From CBFDBF01 sp050287965 (GTDB lineage Bacteria; Pseudomonadota; Gammaproteobacteria; Chromatiales; Chromatiaceae), in the NCBI GenBank assembly GCA_050287965.1, contig JBNKCX010000030.1, positions 1 to 61,677 on the forward strand: a stretch of DNA of 61,677 nt. Reading direction: 5' to 3'. Numbering within the stretch: position 1 is the first letter of the stretch; every line of letters begins with the position of its first letter. Positions 44,932 through 52,092 of the stretch are shown in pieces. A program made the position numbers and the translations under genes. The notes under the pieces were generated by a model. It worked only from the letters and a program-made list of their open reading frames with translations. It did no database searches and had not been told where the DNA came from.

Positions 44932-45921
44932 TCAGCTATGTTTGTTAATGGACCAGCTCCTTATTTCATCATTCTGTGGGTTCTCCGTTAATAAATCCAC
45001 GTCAATCTCAACTGGTAAATCTGAGTTAATAACGTACATCAAGATTCGAAGGTTTAATTTACGATCATTAAACCATATGGGATCATTTTCCAGAACTGTT
45101 TCAATATCAATACTACATCTACCAGGACCATGCGCGATAAGCTCACTTGAGGTGCGTTCAATTGTTACTGTATCCGGAATGTAATCATGATTTACATAAG
45201 CATGTGGTAGGCGCATTGCAAAATTAAAATCATCAATATTGTTACCAATATTATCAGTCAGTACACATTGGCATTTATGGAATGGTATTTTTACAGAAGC
45301 ATCATCACGCGGATAAATATATATATTAATACTGAAACTTAGACGTATTCCAATTATTCGATCACCCGGATAGTCCTCTTTTTTCTGAGTTAACCTTCCA
45401 TAACCATGAAGTACTTCTACCTCGGGTTGTGCCAATGTAGGAATTAGCATTCGCACTAAATCATTTCGTGTGGCAGATCTTGTAGAAGTACCTTCTCTCC
45501 AAGGCACCTCCCAATTGACCGGGCCACCATCAGGACGTCCATATTTAGGATTTTTTACCAGATAAGGAGGTCTACTAGTTTCAAACAATAGACAAACCAC
45601 CGATGCTTTATTGATAGGAATAATAATATCCGTTAATGCAGGAGTAACACCATCAAAGTATGAGCGCACTTCAGGCCACCAATTGGCAAGTTCCTCTGGA
45701 TTTGCACCAACCACCCCTTCTTTTTCATCGAGACCAATAATCCAAATGATGTCAGTTCCAAAACACGAATTTGCATGGCCTGCAATCCGCCGAGCGGCTT
45801 TTTCCTTATCAGGCCACTGACGCTTTAATTCGACATGATAATCTTCAACAACGGATCCACTTTGGACTCGATTTATAATTTCCAATGCCCAAGCTTCAGC
45901 TTTGTTTATTCGTAGTGACAT
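44932..45921 (-). CDS. Schlafen/AlbA_2 domain protein
   Basis: The 329-aa protein has an N-terminal AlbA_2 (Schlafen-like, formerly called divergent AAA-4) domain: VEDYHVELKRQWPDKEKAARRIAGHANSCFG, then IWIIGLDEKEGVVGANPEEL, with the ELK-type acidic motif and the glycine-rich strand. The C-terminal ~150 residues are beta-rich and not recognised. AlbA_2 proteins occur in mobile elements and conflict loci, and Schlafen relatives cleave tRNA; activity here is inference. It stands between structured repeat A and the decayed higA gene and is A/T-rich. Confidence 0.75.
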   Translation of the reverse strand: MSLRINKAEAWALEIINRVQSGSVVEDYHVELKRQWPDKEKAARRIAGHANSCFGTDIIWIIGLDEKEGVVGANPEELANWWPEVRSYFDGVTPALTDIIIPINKASVVCLLFETSRPPYLVKNPKYGRPDGGPVNWEVPWREGTSTRSATRNDLVRMLIPTLAQPEVEVLHGYGRLTQKKEDYPGDRIIGIRLSFSINIYIYPRDDASVKIPFHKCQCVLTDNIGNNIDDFNFAMRLPHAYVNHDYIPDTVTIERTSSELIAHGPGRCSIDIETVLENDPIWFNDRKLNLRILMYVINSDLPVEIDVDLLTENPQNDEIRSWSINKHS

Positions 45922-46236
45922 AATTCTTCACTGGCTAACAGTAGGTTATGGGAAAAAGGGGGCGCATTTATTTTTCGTATGTAAACTGCATCCTGCCATA
46001 AATCGCAGTAGTCCCGCATCAACATCCAGCTTTCAGGGGACCTGACCATGCACCTTAGAGAGCTTTAGCGCCATTTCCGAGGAAACCCTTGTTTTCTCAT
46101 TGAGCAGACGGCTTACCAGACTGGGACTGACTTTTAGCTGCCGCGCCAGCTCGTTGGAACCGATGTAATTAGGTTCCAGGTACACCCGCTTGGTAAATGC
46201 GCCTAGGTGCATGGGATTATGCTGCTTAATATTCAT
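45906..46236 (-). pseudogene. Frameshifted higA-type antitoxin gene
   Basis: From the ATG at 46236 the frame encodes 67 residues of a HigA-like XRE protein (MHLGAFTKRVYLEPNYIGSNELARQLKVSPSLVSRLLNEKTRVSSEMALKLSK) and stops at 46033. The missing C-terminus continues in another frame from 46034: ESWMLMRDYCDLWQDA, matching the family's PESWLxMQxxYDLW end. One extra G in CAGGTCCCC (about 46036-46044) accounts for the shift. After DLW the frame runs on to a stop at 45906-45908, overlapping the start of the AlbA_2 gene. The N-terminal HTH could still be made. Confidence 0.75.
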
Positions 46237-46237
46237 T

Positions 46238-46531
46238 TTATGCAGCTTGGTCTGTCGTTATGGTGACATTCACATGCAGCCCTACTGAAGCGAGCATTCT
46301 AACCAGCCGGTCGATGGTGAACTTCTGAAACCGACCATTGAGAGCGTCATTCAAAACCGGCAGCTTAATACCCATTGAGATTGCCGCCTCTTGTTGAGTC
46401 ATGCCGGATCCCTTGAACCATTCTCTGAGCGAGGCGAGCAAAACAAGCCGCAGCTTTTCATTTTCCGCATCGGGTACACCCAAATCTGCAAAGATGTTCC
46501 TACCTGCCAGGGTTCCGTGAGTCGTACTCAT
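46238..46531 (-). CDS. XRE-family antitoxin-like regulator
   Basis: The 97-aa protein has a central helix-turn-helix: LLASLREWFKGSGMTQQEAAISMGIKLPVLNDALNGRFQKFTIDRLVRMLASVGLHVNVTI. This resembles COG5606-type antitoxins that pair with RelE-like toxins. No toxin gene is adjacent. Its stop is 1 bp before the start of the frameshifted higA and its start is 15 bp downstream of the higA of the complete pair, so it is in the same transcription unit. Confidence 0.8.
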   Translation of the reverse strand: MSTTHGTLAGRNIFADLGVPDAENEKLRLVLLASLREWFKGSGMTQQEAAISMGIKLPVLNDALNGRFQKFTIDRLVRMLASVGLHVNVTITTDQAA

Positions 46532-46546
46532 GTGTTCCTTTCTGCC

Positions 46547-46930
46547 TTATGCGTGGTTGTGGTGACCCACTTCGTCAGAACCGATGAGGCTTTCCAGAGG
46601 GATATGCAATCCCTTCCAGAGCTTGCGAATCATTTCTATCGAAAGAGGGCGTTTACGATTCAACACCTCAGATACCCGCCCGCTCCGTCCAATGTAGGGT
46701 TCGAGCGCCTTGCGATCCAGGCCCGCCTGTTCCATGCGGAACAGAATTGCCTCAACTGGATCGGGAGGGTCGATAGGATGATGCTTTGCCTCATACACCT
46801 CGACGAGCGTAACAAGTACGTCCAATTCATCGCCTTCCGGTGAGTCTGCCTTTGCATCCATGAGCATGTCGATCCGCTCCAGGACCGCATCATAATCCGC
46901 CTCGTTTTTAATGGGCTTAATATCCATCAC
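46547..46930 (-). CDS. higA: HigA antitoxin (COG5499 type)
   Basis: The 127-aa protein has an N-terminal helical region (IKPIKNEADYDAVLERIDMLMDAKADSPEGDELDVLVTLVEVYEAKHHPIDPPDPVEAI) typical of HigA antitoxins of the HigB-2/YafO-independent class, then an XRE HTH (QAGLDRKALEPYIGRSGRVSEVLNRKRPLSIEMIRKL). It would neutralise HigB and repress the operon. Its start overlaps the higB stop by 4 bp. Toxin-first order is characteristic of higBA. Confidence 0.9.
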   Translation of the reverse strand: MMDIKPIKNEADYDAVLERIDMLMDAKADSPEGDELDVLVTLVEVYEAKHHPIDPPDPVEAILFRMEQAGLDRKALEPYIGRSGRVSEVLNRKRPLSIEMIRKLWKGLHIPLESLIGSDEVGHHNHA

Positions 46931-47226
46931 ACCGTCTCCACATCAATTTCGTCATACTCAGCATGTGTACCAATAAAGCGCACGTACACGATCCGGTACG
47001 AATAGTTAATCTTGACCACCAAGCGGTATTTGTTACCGGCAATGTTGAACACGACTCGATTCCCTTTCAGGATGCTGGCGGTACCGAACTGTGCCTTTAC
47101 CGCGTGCGGATCGGGCCAATCTGCCTGCAATGCTTCCCTGTGCCATGCCTCAAGTGGGTCCTTGGCGTCCTCATGTCCAGGAAGTATCCAGTACTCCCGT
47201 AAAGTCCGTTTGGCGATCACTCTCAT
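46927..47226 (-). CDS. higB: HigB-family mRNA interferase toxin (COG4680 type)
   Basis: This 99-aa RelE-superfamily toxin starts MRVIAKRTLREYWILPGHEDAKDPLEAWHREA and continues VKAQFGTASILKGNRVVFNIAGNKYRLVVKINYSYRIVYVRFIGTHAEYDEIDVETV, matching HigB toxins that cut mRNA on the ribosome. The catalytic-region basic residues and the RFIGTHAEYD end are intact, so the pair is probably functional and stabilises the element. It is followed directly by higA; upstream lies structured repeat B. Confidence 0.9.
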   Translation of the reverse strand: MRVIAKRTLREYWILPGHEDAKDPLEAWHREALQADWPDPHAVKAQFGTASILKGNRVVFNIAGNKYRLVVKINYSYRIVYVRFIGTHAEYDEIDVETV

Positions 47227-47282
47227 TGGCTAATTATAGCTTCCTCCCAATTTGGGAGCAAGGATAATTTATTGTTTTAATT

Positions 47283-47506
47283 GGGTTACAAAACCTCGCG
47301 CCGGCGACGGCCATGGTGTAACCCCTCCTCTCCCTGGGTGACAGGATCCACCGGCCAGGCCTCCGGATCTGTCACCCGCTACAGCACTTATCCATGGAAT
47401 CCACATCCCGCAGCCCGAGACTGCCCTGGGTGCCCCTTCGGAGTAGCACCCAGGCAAAGCGAGGGGGCCGCTGTAGCGGCCGGTTGTGGAATCGGTGGGT
47501 AAGTGT
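47283..47506 (+). repeat. Structured multi-hairpin repeat, copy B
   Basis: About 224 bp, the best-preserved copy. Hairpins: GGGTTACA/TGTAACCC (47283-47322 region), GGGTGACAG with an internal GATCC and matching GGATC then TGTCACCC, then the outer stem CACTTATCC.../...GGTGGGTAAGTG with inner TGCCCTGGGTGC/GCACCCAGGCA and GGCCGC-TGTA-GCGGCC. It fills the gap between higB and the DUF2971 gene. Confidence 0.8.
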
Positions 47507-47594
47507 GACCACGGCCGAAAAGCGCCTAAATAGACATTAACGCCACAGCTCAAGCATACGAGGTTTCATGTTAGCTAGTGCTAGCCACATAGAT

Positions 47595-48356
47595 TTACCG
47601 TACAACTTGTTCTGCCACAGGCAGGTCATGTTGTTGACATAGCGCGCGCACACTCTTAAGCAACTGATCTTGTGAATTTGGATGCGCGAAGACAGCATTT
47701 ATGATCGCAGATACCTCAATGGGAGGTGCAAACACTCGAAACTCTGGATTTTTTTCGTCCTCAAAATGATGAGCTTGGAAGTGCTGTCGATCGAACCCCT
47801 CAGCAAGAGGTTGCATTGCGACTGCACGAACCTCCTGCTCAGTTTCAAACACCTTGTTTTTGTGTGTAATGTATTCCAGCATGTTCAACGTAGGCAACCG
47901 ATCGGTTGCGTAATCGATATACCTGACCATCCCGATATCCACATACGCAGGGAGAGCCGCACGTAAATTCGACAGTGTTGTGCACACTGCCACCGATTCT
48001 GGATCGTCAGCATATCGTGCCCACATGTCATGATTTATAGCATCGTTTAGATGCCAGCAGCTCACATAGTAATGCTCTCGGAACGCGGCCGCGAACCGGG
48101 ATATAAGCTGCTGGTTATGCTCAATTGTGTGTCTTTGCTCTTCGGATGTAGCGCCATTTATGAGAGATTGCCAATAATTCGCGTCGCCCTCGGGTTGCGT
48201 ACCCTCAAGCGGATCACCTAAATTCGCAGCATTCGGCATAAAGAGACGACCTTCCTTCACCAACCATTCGAACTTCTGATAAGTCAGAAAGCGCCAAATT
48301 GTTGCATGAGGATCCGAAGGTTGCGGAAAAGCTGGATGATGAACTTGCTCGATCAT
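47595..48356 (-). CDS. DUF2971 family protein
   Basis: The 253-aa protein shows DUF2971 features: ATIWRFLTYQKFEWLVKEGRLFMPNAANLGDPLEG near the N-terminus, YYVSCWHLNDAINHDMWARYADDPESVAVCTTL in the middle, and VRYIDYATDRLP and KNKVFETEQEVRAVA. The CWH...MWxxY...G core is the family's hallmark. The family is frequent in mobile elements and defence islands and has no established activity. It lies alone between repeat B and the iteron-like array. Confidence 0.75.
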   Translation of the reverse strand: MIEQVHHPAFPQPSDPHATIWRFLTYQKFEWLVKEGRLFMPNAANLGDPLEGTQPEGDANYWQSLINGATSEEQRHTIEHNQQLISRFAAAFREHYYVSCWHLNDAINHDMWARYADDPESVAVCTTLSNLRAALPAYVDIGMVRYIDYATDRLPTLNMLEYITHKNKVFETEQEVRAVAMQPLAEGFDRQHFQAHHFEDEKNPEFRVFAPPIEVSAIINAVFAHPNSQDQLLKSVRALCQQHDLPVAEQVVR

Positions 48357-48537
48357 TTATGGATCTTGGTTCTTCGCGTTCTAGCGGCTGAACTTCGAGA
48401 CGCTATATCATACTGCTTAGATCCGAGAATGTATTGCCTGCATATCCACTCTTTGGCCGCAAATAGACTCAAACCTATCTAATCAAGCATGGGTTATGGA
48501 AACCAGCTTCTAAACTTCCGAAGCCATCACATAAAGC

Positions 48538-48740
48538 AAATGCTACAAATTGCCGGTCACTCGTTCGGCACAGTACCCGCCACAGCTACCATCCCGCGAA
48601 ATGCTACAAATTGCCGGTTGGCGAGTATACCGCCCTGGCACCGGCGGCAGCCTATCTCCAAATGCTACAAATTGCCGGTCGCTCTCCAAGCGTAGGCCCC
48701 GCCACGACCGCCATCCCGCGAAATGCTACAAATTGCCGGT
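48538..48740. repeat. Four 20-bp direct repeats on an exact 61-bp pitch
   Basis: The sequence AAATGCTACAAATTGCCGGT occurs without change at 48538, 48599, 48660 and 48721. The spacers are 41 bp; spacers 1 and 3 resemble each other and both end CCATCCCGCG. The array lies immediately 3' of the relaxase gene. The form is that of plasmid iterons or relaxosome/partition sites rather than CRISPR, because repeats are short, only four, spacers are related and there is no cas gene. Confidence 0.85.
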
Positions 48741-48768
48741 TGTGCTTTCGGCCACCCCTGTCTTACCC

Positions 48769-49737
48769 CTACAGCTCTTGTTCCGGATCATCCTTCCCCA
48801 CGGTTTGCTGCTTTTGCTGCGGTTTAGAAAGCCGTGCTTGAATCCCGTGCCTCTCGGTAGCCACCTGCGGCATGGATTTCACGTAGCGTACGATTTCAGC
48901 AGCCAATTCCCGATCCGAGGCATTAGAACTGGCCGAAAGCTCCTTCGCCGACTGTAACCATTCCTTCCGGGTTTCGGTCTGGCGTGCGCTGACCTTCTCT
49001 TCCCAGGGGCGGGGCTTCTTCTTTTTGGAACTGATCTCTCGAACCACCTCTTCGACTTTGGCCCGGTCAGTCCTGGGGATCTTGCCCCGCTTCCGCAGAT
49101 GGTAGACCGGCTGCCGGACAGACTTCTTCACAACACCCCTGGGCGCTCTTGCCGTCGCCTCGGCCTCGATTCCGTGCTGACGAAGTTTCTCAGCGAACAG
49201 CTCTCGCCACTTTTGCGGATCGCCTTTGGCGACATGGAGACGGGTGCCGTCGTAGCCCAGGTTCTTTACCGTCAGGTGCGCGTGCGGGTGTTTCACGTCC
49301 GTGTGCATCACCCAAACGTACTGGTGGTTGTCACCGAACCGCTCCCGGGCGAACCCCCGGACAGCCTTCCTCATTTTCTCTTCGTCCGTCTTGGGTGGCA
49401 TAGACAAAATGATGTTGGTAGTGTCCCTGGTGTTGTACCGGCGCTTACCCCGGTCCTGCATCCATTCCCGGTGAAGCTCCCGGATCGCCTCTTTTCCGGA
49501 AACGATTTCGCCACGCTCGTTCTCCAGCTCCAGCTTCGCGTTCCGGCTCACATAGTCCAGGTGCGCCTTTACGTGCTTGAAGCCCCGCCCGTAGCCTGAG
49601 ATCTTGACCAACACTTCCGGGGTACGGCGCACAACCCTCCGGGCATGGGCAGGCAACAAATCCGGCGTCTTGTTGATCTTGAACCGGACCTTCCCTTCCA
49701 GGATTCCATGAATCCGGGCAAAACCGGTATTACTCAT
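48769..49737 (-). CDS. Mobilization relaxase (MOBP-like)
   Basis: The 322-aa relaxase would nick and covalently bind the element's oriT for conjugative transfer. It contains the histidine triad motif HTDVKHPHAHLTVK (His145, His150, His152, His154) that binds the catalytic metal, preceded by VLVKISGYGRGFKHVKAHLDYVSRNAKLE, which includes candidate nucleophile tyrosines (Tyr49 and Tyr62). The C-terminal third is basic and helical. It overlaps mobC by 8 bp. No TraD/VirD4 coupling protein is in the element, so transfer would rely on a helper. Confidence 0.88.
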   Translation of the reverse strand: MSNTGFARIHGILEGKVRFKINKTPDLLPAHARRVVRRTPEVLVKISGYGRGFKHVKAHLDYVSRNAKLELENERGEIVSGKEAIRELHREWMQDRGKRRYNTRDTTNIILSMPPKTDEEKMRKAVRGFARERFGDNHQYVWVMHTDVKHPHAHLTVKNLGYDGTRLHVAKGDPQKWRELFAEKLRQHGIEAEATARAPRGVVKKSVRQPVYHLRKRGKIPRTDRAKVEEVVREISSKKKKPRPWEEKVSARQTETRKEWLQSAKELSASSNASDRELAAEIVRYVKSMPQVATERHGIQARLSKPQQKQQTVGKDDPEQEL

Positions 49738-50266
49738 TCGACACCCCCCAGCGGTTCAGCGCCAGATCCAGGAGGGTGGAAACCTTCTCCCGGTGCTTCG
49801 CCAGATGGTCCCGTAGCTCCTCAAAAAGCTCCGGTGTTATCTGATCCTCATTTCGGGGATCGATGTTGATCGCGTGGGCTACCTGGTTCAGGTTTCGGCC
49901 GATGGCGGCCAGCTCCCGGTTTGATTCCCGGATGGCTTTTACCTCGTCGCCGGTCAGGACCGGAACAGAGGATAGCGCCTGCCGCAGCACAGAAACCGCC
50001 CAGGATGTGCGGAATGAAAAACCCTCCTCCTCGGCCCGCCGTTCAATCTTCCGGATCTCGGCGCCGTTCAGTCTCAGCGTAAGATTGTTGCTCCCTTCCT
50101 TGACGGCCGAGGCGGCTCTCTTGCCCTCGCTGGTGTCTATGCTGTCCCAAAGAATCCGCCGGATCATCCTCCGCAGCAGGTCAGCCTCAGTAACGCCCTT
50201 CTCCCGGCAGAACTGCCGAAGAGCGGTTTTCTCTGCGTCCGATAGACCTGTCTTTGCGATAGCCAT
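49730..50266 (-). CDS. mobC: MobC-like relaxosome accessory protein
   Basis: The 178-aa protein has the ribbon-helix-helix-like start of relaxosome proteins, SNNLTLRLNGAEIRKIERRAEEEGFSFRTSWAVSVLRQAL, and the MobC motif ELAAIGRNLNQVAHAIN. MobC binds near oriT and helps the relaxase open the strand. It overlaps the relaxase start by 8 bp and is preceded by the candidate oriT region, the usual oriT-mobC-mobA order. Confidence 0.88.
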   Translation of the reverse strand: MAIAKTGLSDAEKTALRQFCREKGVTEADLLRRMIRRILWDSIDTSEGKRAASAVKEGSNNLTLRLNGAEIRKIERRAEEEGFSFRTSWAVSVLRQALSSVPVLTGDEVKAIRESNRELAAIGRNLNQVAHAINIDPRNEDQITPELFEELRDHLAKHREKVSTLLDLALNRWGVSNE

Positions 50267-50300
50267 AACTCTTCAATTTCAGGGGGTTGGGACAAGCGGG

Positions 50301-50345
50301 GCAAATTAGGTACTAATTGCAAGCGCTTTGCGAATCCTGCCCTAG
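50301..50345. other. Candidate origin of transfer (oriT) with nic-like sequence
   Basis: Upstream of mobC are two inverted repeats, GCAAATTAG-GTA-CTAATTGC (50301-50320, one unpaired A) and GCAAGCGCTTTGC (50319-50331, imperfect), followed at once by AATCCTGC (50333-50340). ATCCTG|C is close to the nic core of IncP/MOBP-type origins, placing the cut between 50339 and 50340. Position and layout fit oriT; the relaxase family match is inference. Confidence 0.5.
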
Positions 50346-50361
50346 TCCTCCAACCCCCTAG

Positions 50362-50504
50362 AAATTTATTACGTAATAAATTTTGCCCGGCCGCAATTGC
50401 CGCCAACACAAGGCAAAAAGCCCAATTCTTCCAACCACTACAAATTTGTTACGTAACAAATTTTGCCAGCCATCCAACCGAAAATTTTTTACGTAAAAAA
50501 TTTT
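50362..50504. repeat. Three TTACGTAA-centred palindromes on a 40-bp grid
   Basis: Perfect palindromes lie at 50362-50383 (AAATTTATTACGTAATAAAT..), 50442-50463 (AAATTTGTTACGTAACAAAT..) and 50481-50504 (AAAATTTTTTACGTAAAAAA..). Their centres are 80 and 40 bp apart, and each follows a CCAACC tract. The arms differ but always keep perfect symmetry, which points to a conserved protein-binding or cruciform function. They lie between oriT and structured repeat C. Confidence 0.8.
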
Positions 50505-50506
50505 GG

Positions 50507-50620
50507 CTTACCCACTGATCCCACAACCTGCCGCTACGCGACCCCCTCGCTTTGCCTCCGCGCTCAATCTGACGGCGCTCCGGCAGTCTCGGGCTATGGG
50601 ATGTGGAATCCAGGGATAAG
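50507..50620 (-). repeat. Structured repeat, copy C (diverged, inverted)
   Basis: Read on the minus strand, 50620-50507 matches the outer stem and inner hairpins of copies A and B: CTTATCC, ATTCCACATCCC, AGCCCGAGACTGCC, GGCAAAGCGAGGGGG, GTAGCGGC, GGTTGTGG and GTGGGTAAG are shared. The first inner hairpin is changed on both sides (GCGC...GCGC instead of GGGTGC...GCACCC), keeping the pairing. The two leading hairpins are missing. It overlaps the last codons of the membrane protein gene at 50594. Confidence 0.75.
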
Positions 50621-50890
50621 CCTCTGCGCCAACTGGGCCAGCACAAAAAGAACGCCCATGCTTACTGCCAGAATCCAAGCTATCTTCGGAATGACACTCA
50701 TTCCTTTGTCACCACAGGCCATAGCCTGATCCAGGTCTTCACCCAACTTCCGGCCAAGCAGCACGATGGCGAAGGCAACCAGCTCCATCCCTTCCAGTTG
50801 TCGGCGTTCTTCTCCACTACATTCCTCGTCATACTTCTTCTGAACCCAGGAGGACAGCTTGGCAACAAAGTGGTGGTTCCTGATTTTCAT
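50594..50890 (-). CDS. Small membrane protein of the mobilization region
   Basis: The 98-aa protein has a charged N-terminal half (SSWVQKKYDEECSGEERRQLEGMELVAFAIVLLG) and a C-terminal transmembrane helix (VIPKIAWILAVSMGVLFVLAQLAQRL). It starts 9 bp after the virB6 stop in the same operon direction. Its last few codons lie in structured repeat C. I do not recognise a family; genes of this kind occur beside T4SS genes in mobilizable elements. Confidence 0.6.
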   Translation of the reverse strand: MKIRNHHFVAKLSSWVQKKYDEECSGEERRQLEGMELVAFAIVLLGRKLGEDLDQAMACGDKGMSVIPKIAWILAVSMGVLFVLAQLAQRLIPGFHIP

Positions 50891-50898
50891 GCTCGCCC

Positions 50899-51846
50899 CT
50901 ATCTGCCGGTCACTGTGTTACCGAAGCGCCTCAGATAGAGTGCTTTCCCGGTTTGATACGTTCTCTGGATTCCCCGGCGGGTCCCCCGCATTCCCACTCG
51001 CGCAGCTTGCCCCGTTCCTCGTAGCCCCCTGGAGAAGACACCCTGGGTAACCAGGGCAATCCCGCCGCCCAGGGCGGCAGCAATGGAGGGAACTTGCCGG
51101 AGAACAAGACCGCTCATGAAAACCAACACCACGACCGTGATCATGCTGGAGATCTCCGTGACATTGGAACCCTGGACTGCGGTGATCCCGCCACCCAGGA
51201 TATTGAAGATCAGCTGTACCGATGACACCGCAAAAACCAAAAGGAGCGCGAAGTTCATCGTCATCCCGATCCACGACTCGAAGAAACGCTGCGTTGTCGG
51301 GAACAGGGCGGTCACGATGAATATCGGTCCAACTGCCAGCAGCAGCGCCAGTGCCACCTTCGACATGAACATCAAAAAGGCCGCATAGGCCACGAACAGG
51401 GCCACCACGAGATAAATGGCTATGGCGATCAGATATTGACCGAAGTCGCCCTGCAGGATGCCGCCTTGCGCCCAAGCTCTGTCGCCTATATCCATTCCCT
51501 GGGTCAGAAGATTGTCCAGCACCGTTGCCGTCGGAGCTGCCCCAGTCATTACGCCTGCGATCTGATCAGGCCCGTGGTAAAGGAAATCCACGATCATCCC
51601 GTTGTAGGTTCCGACGTTCAAGGCAAGGGTCAAAATCACTCCTATGCGGACCACCCGCTTGAAGGCGTCCGTCAACAGCTCCTCGATGGTCCCCTGGAAG
51701 TGCGCGTAGCCCAGCATCGCAATGTAGATAATCAGCAGGTTGGTAAAGACCGGAGTCAGCCAACCGATTACCTGCGATGACACATCGAACACATAGGTTC
51801 CCAATGCGCCATCGATGTTTGTCTGTATTTTGCTGAATAGGTCCAC
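50899..51846 (-). CDS. virB6: VirB6/TrbL-type T4SS inner-membrane protein
   Basis: The 315-aa polytopic protein has VirB6-like features: an N-terminal GALGTYVFDVSSQVIGWLTPVFTNLLIIYIAMLGYAHFQG, then several long hydrophobic helices (VRIGVILTLALNVGTY, IAIAIYLVVALFVAYAAFLMF, VALALLLAVGPIFIVTALFP, SWIGMTMNFALLLVFAVSSVQLI) and a basic C-terminal tail. VirB6 forms part of the inner-membrane channel of type IV secretion. Only VirB5 and EexN accompany it; the ATPases and core complex are missing, so it cannot form a complete apparatus. Confidence 0.85.
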   Translation of the reverse strand: MDLFSKIQTNIDGALGTYVFDVSSQVIGWLTPVFTNLLIIYIAMLGYAHFQGTIEELLTDAFKRVVRIGVILTLALNVGTYNGMIVDFLYHGPDQIAGVMTGAAPTATVLDNLLTQGMDIGDRAWAQGGILQGDFGQYLIAIAIYLVVALFVAYAAFLMFMSKVALALLLAVGPIFIVTALFPTTQRFFESWIGMTMNFALLLVFAVSSVQLIFNILGGGITAVQGSNVTEISSMITVVVLVFMSGLVLRQVPSIAAALGGGIALVTQGVFSRGLRGTGQAARVGMRGTRRGIQRTYQTGKALYLRRFGNTVTGR

Positions 51847-51864
51847 CTTGCGCTCCTTTTCGTT

Positions 51865-52080
51865 CTACCAGTTCAACGGCGTGCGCTTTATGGTCGCCAA
51901 CCGTTGAGCGGTTCTCGCATTCTCACAGTTTGCGGACTCTTCCTGGGCGTTCTTGCAAATGGCAAGTTTTGCCTGCCGCTCGTCCGGATGTTCCTGATAC
52001 CACTCGACCGACCTGGGTTCCTCTCCACATCCACCCAGCGATATCACAAACAGAAAAATCAAAATTGCTTTCCCTTTCAC
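51865..52080 (-). CDS. eexN: EexN-like entry-exclusion lipoprotein
   Basis: The 71-aa protein has a lipoprotein signal (MKGKAILIFLFVISLGGCGEE, lipobox LGGC with Cys18) and the EexN-like core VEWYQEHPDERQAKLAICKNAQEESANCENARTAQRL. EexN lipoproteins block redundant entry of related conjugative elements by acting on VirB6 of the recipient or donor. Here it sits between virB6 and virB5, the standard place. Its C-terminus IKRTPLNW nearly repeats that of VirB5 (IKRTPLDW). Confidence 0.82.
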   Translation of the reverse strand: MKGKAILIFLFVISLGGCGEEPRSVEWYQEHPDERQAKLAICKNAQEESANCENARTAQRLATIKRTPLNW

Positions 52081-52092
52081 GTCGCTTACCCC

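Noticed and set aside
44595..47506. Integron attC sites
   Set aside because: The hairpins lack the RYYYAAC/GTTRRRY core ends, there is no integron integrase, and cargo genes point one way without cassette-like spacing.
48538..48740. CRISPR array
   Set aside because: Only four 20-bp repeats, related 41-bp spacers and no cas genes. Phased iteron-like repeats explain it better.
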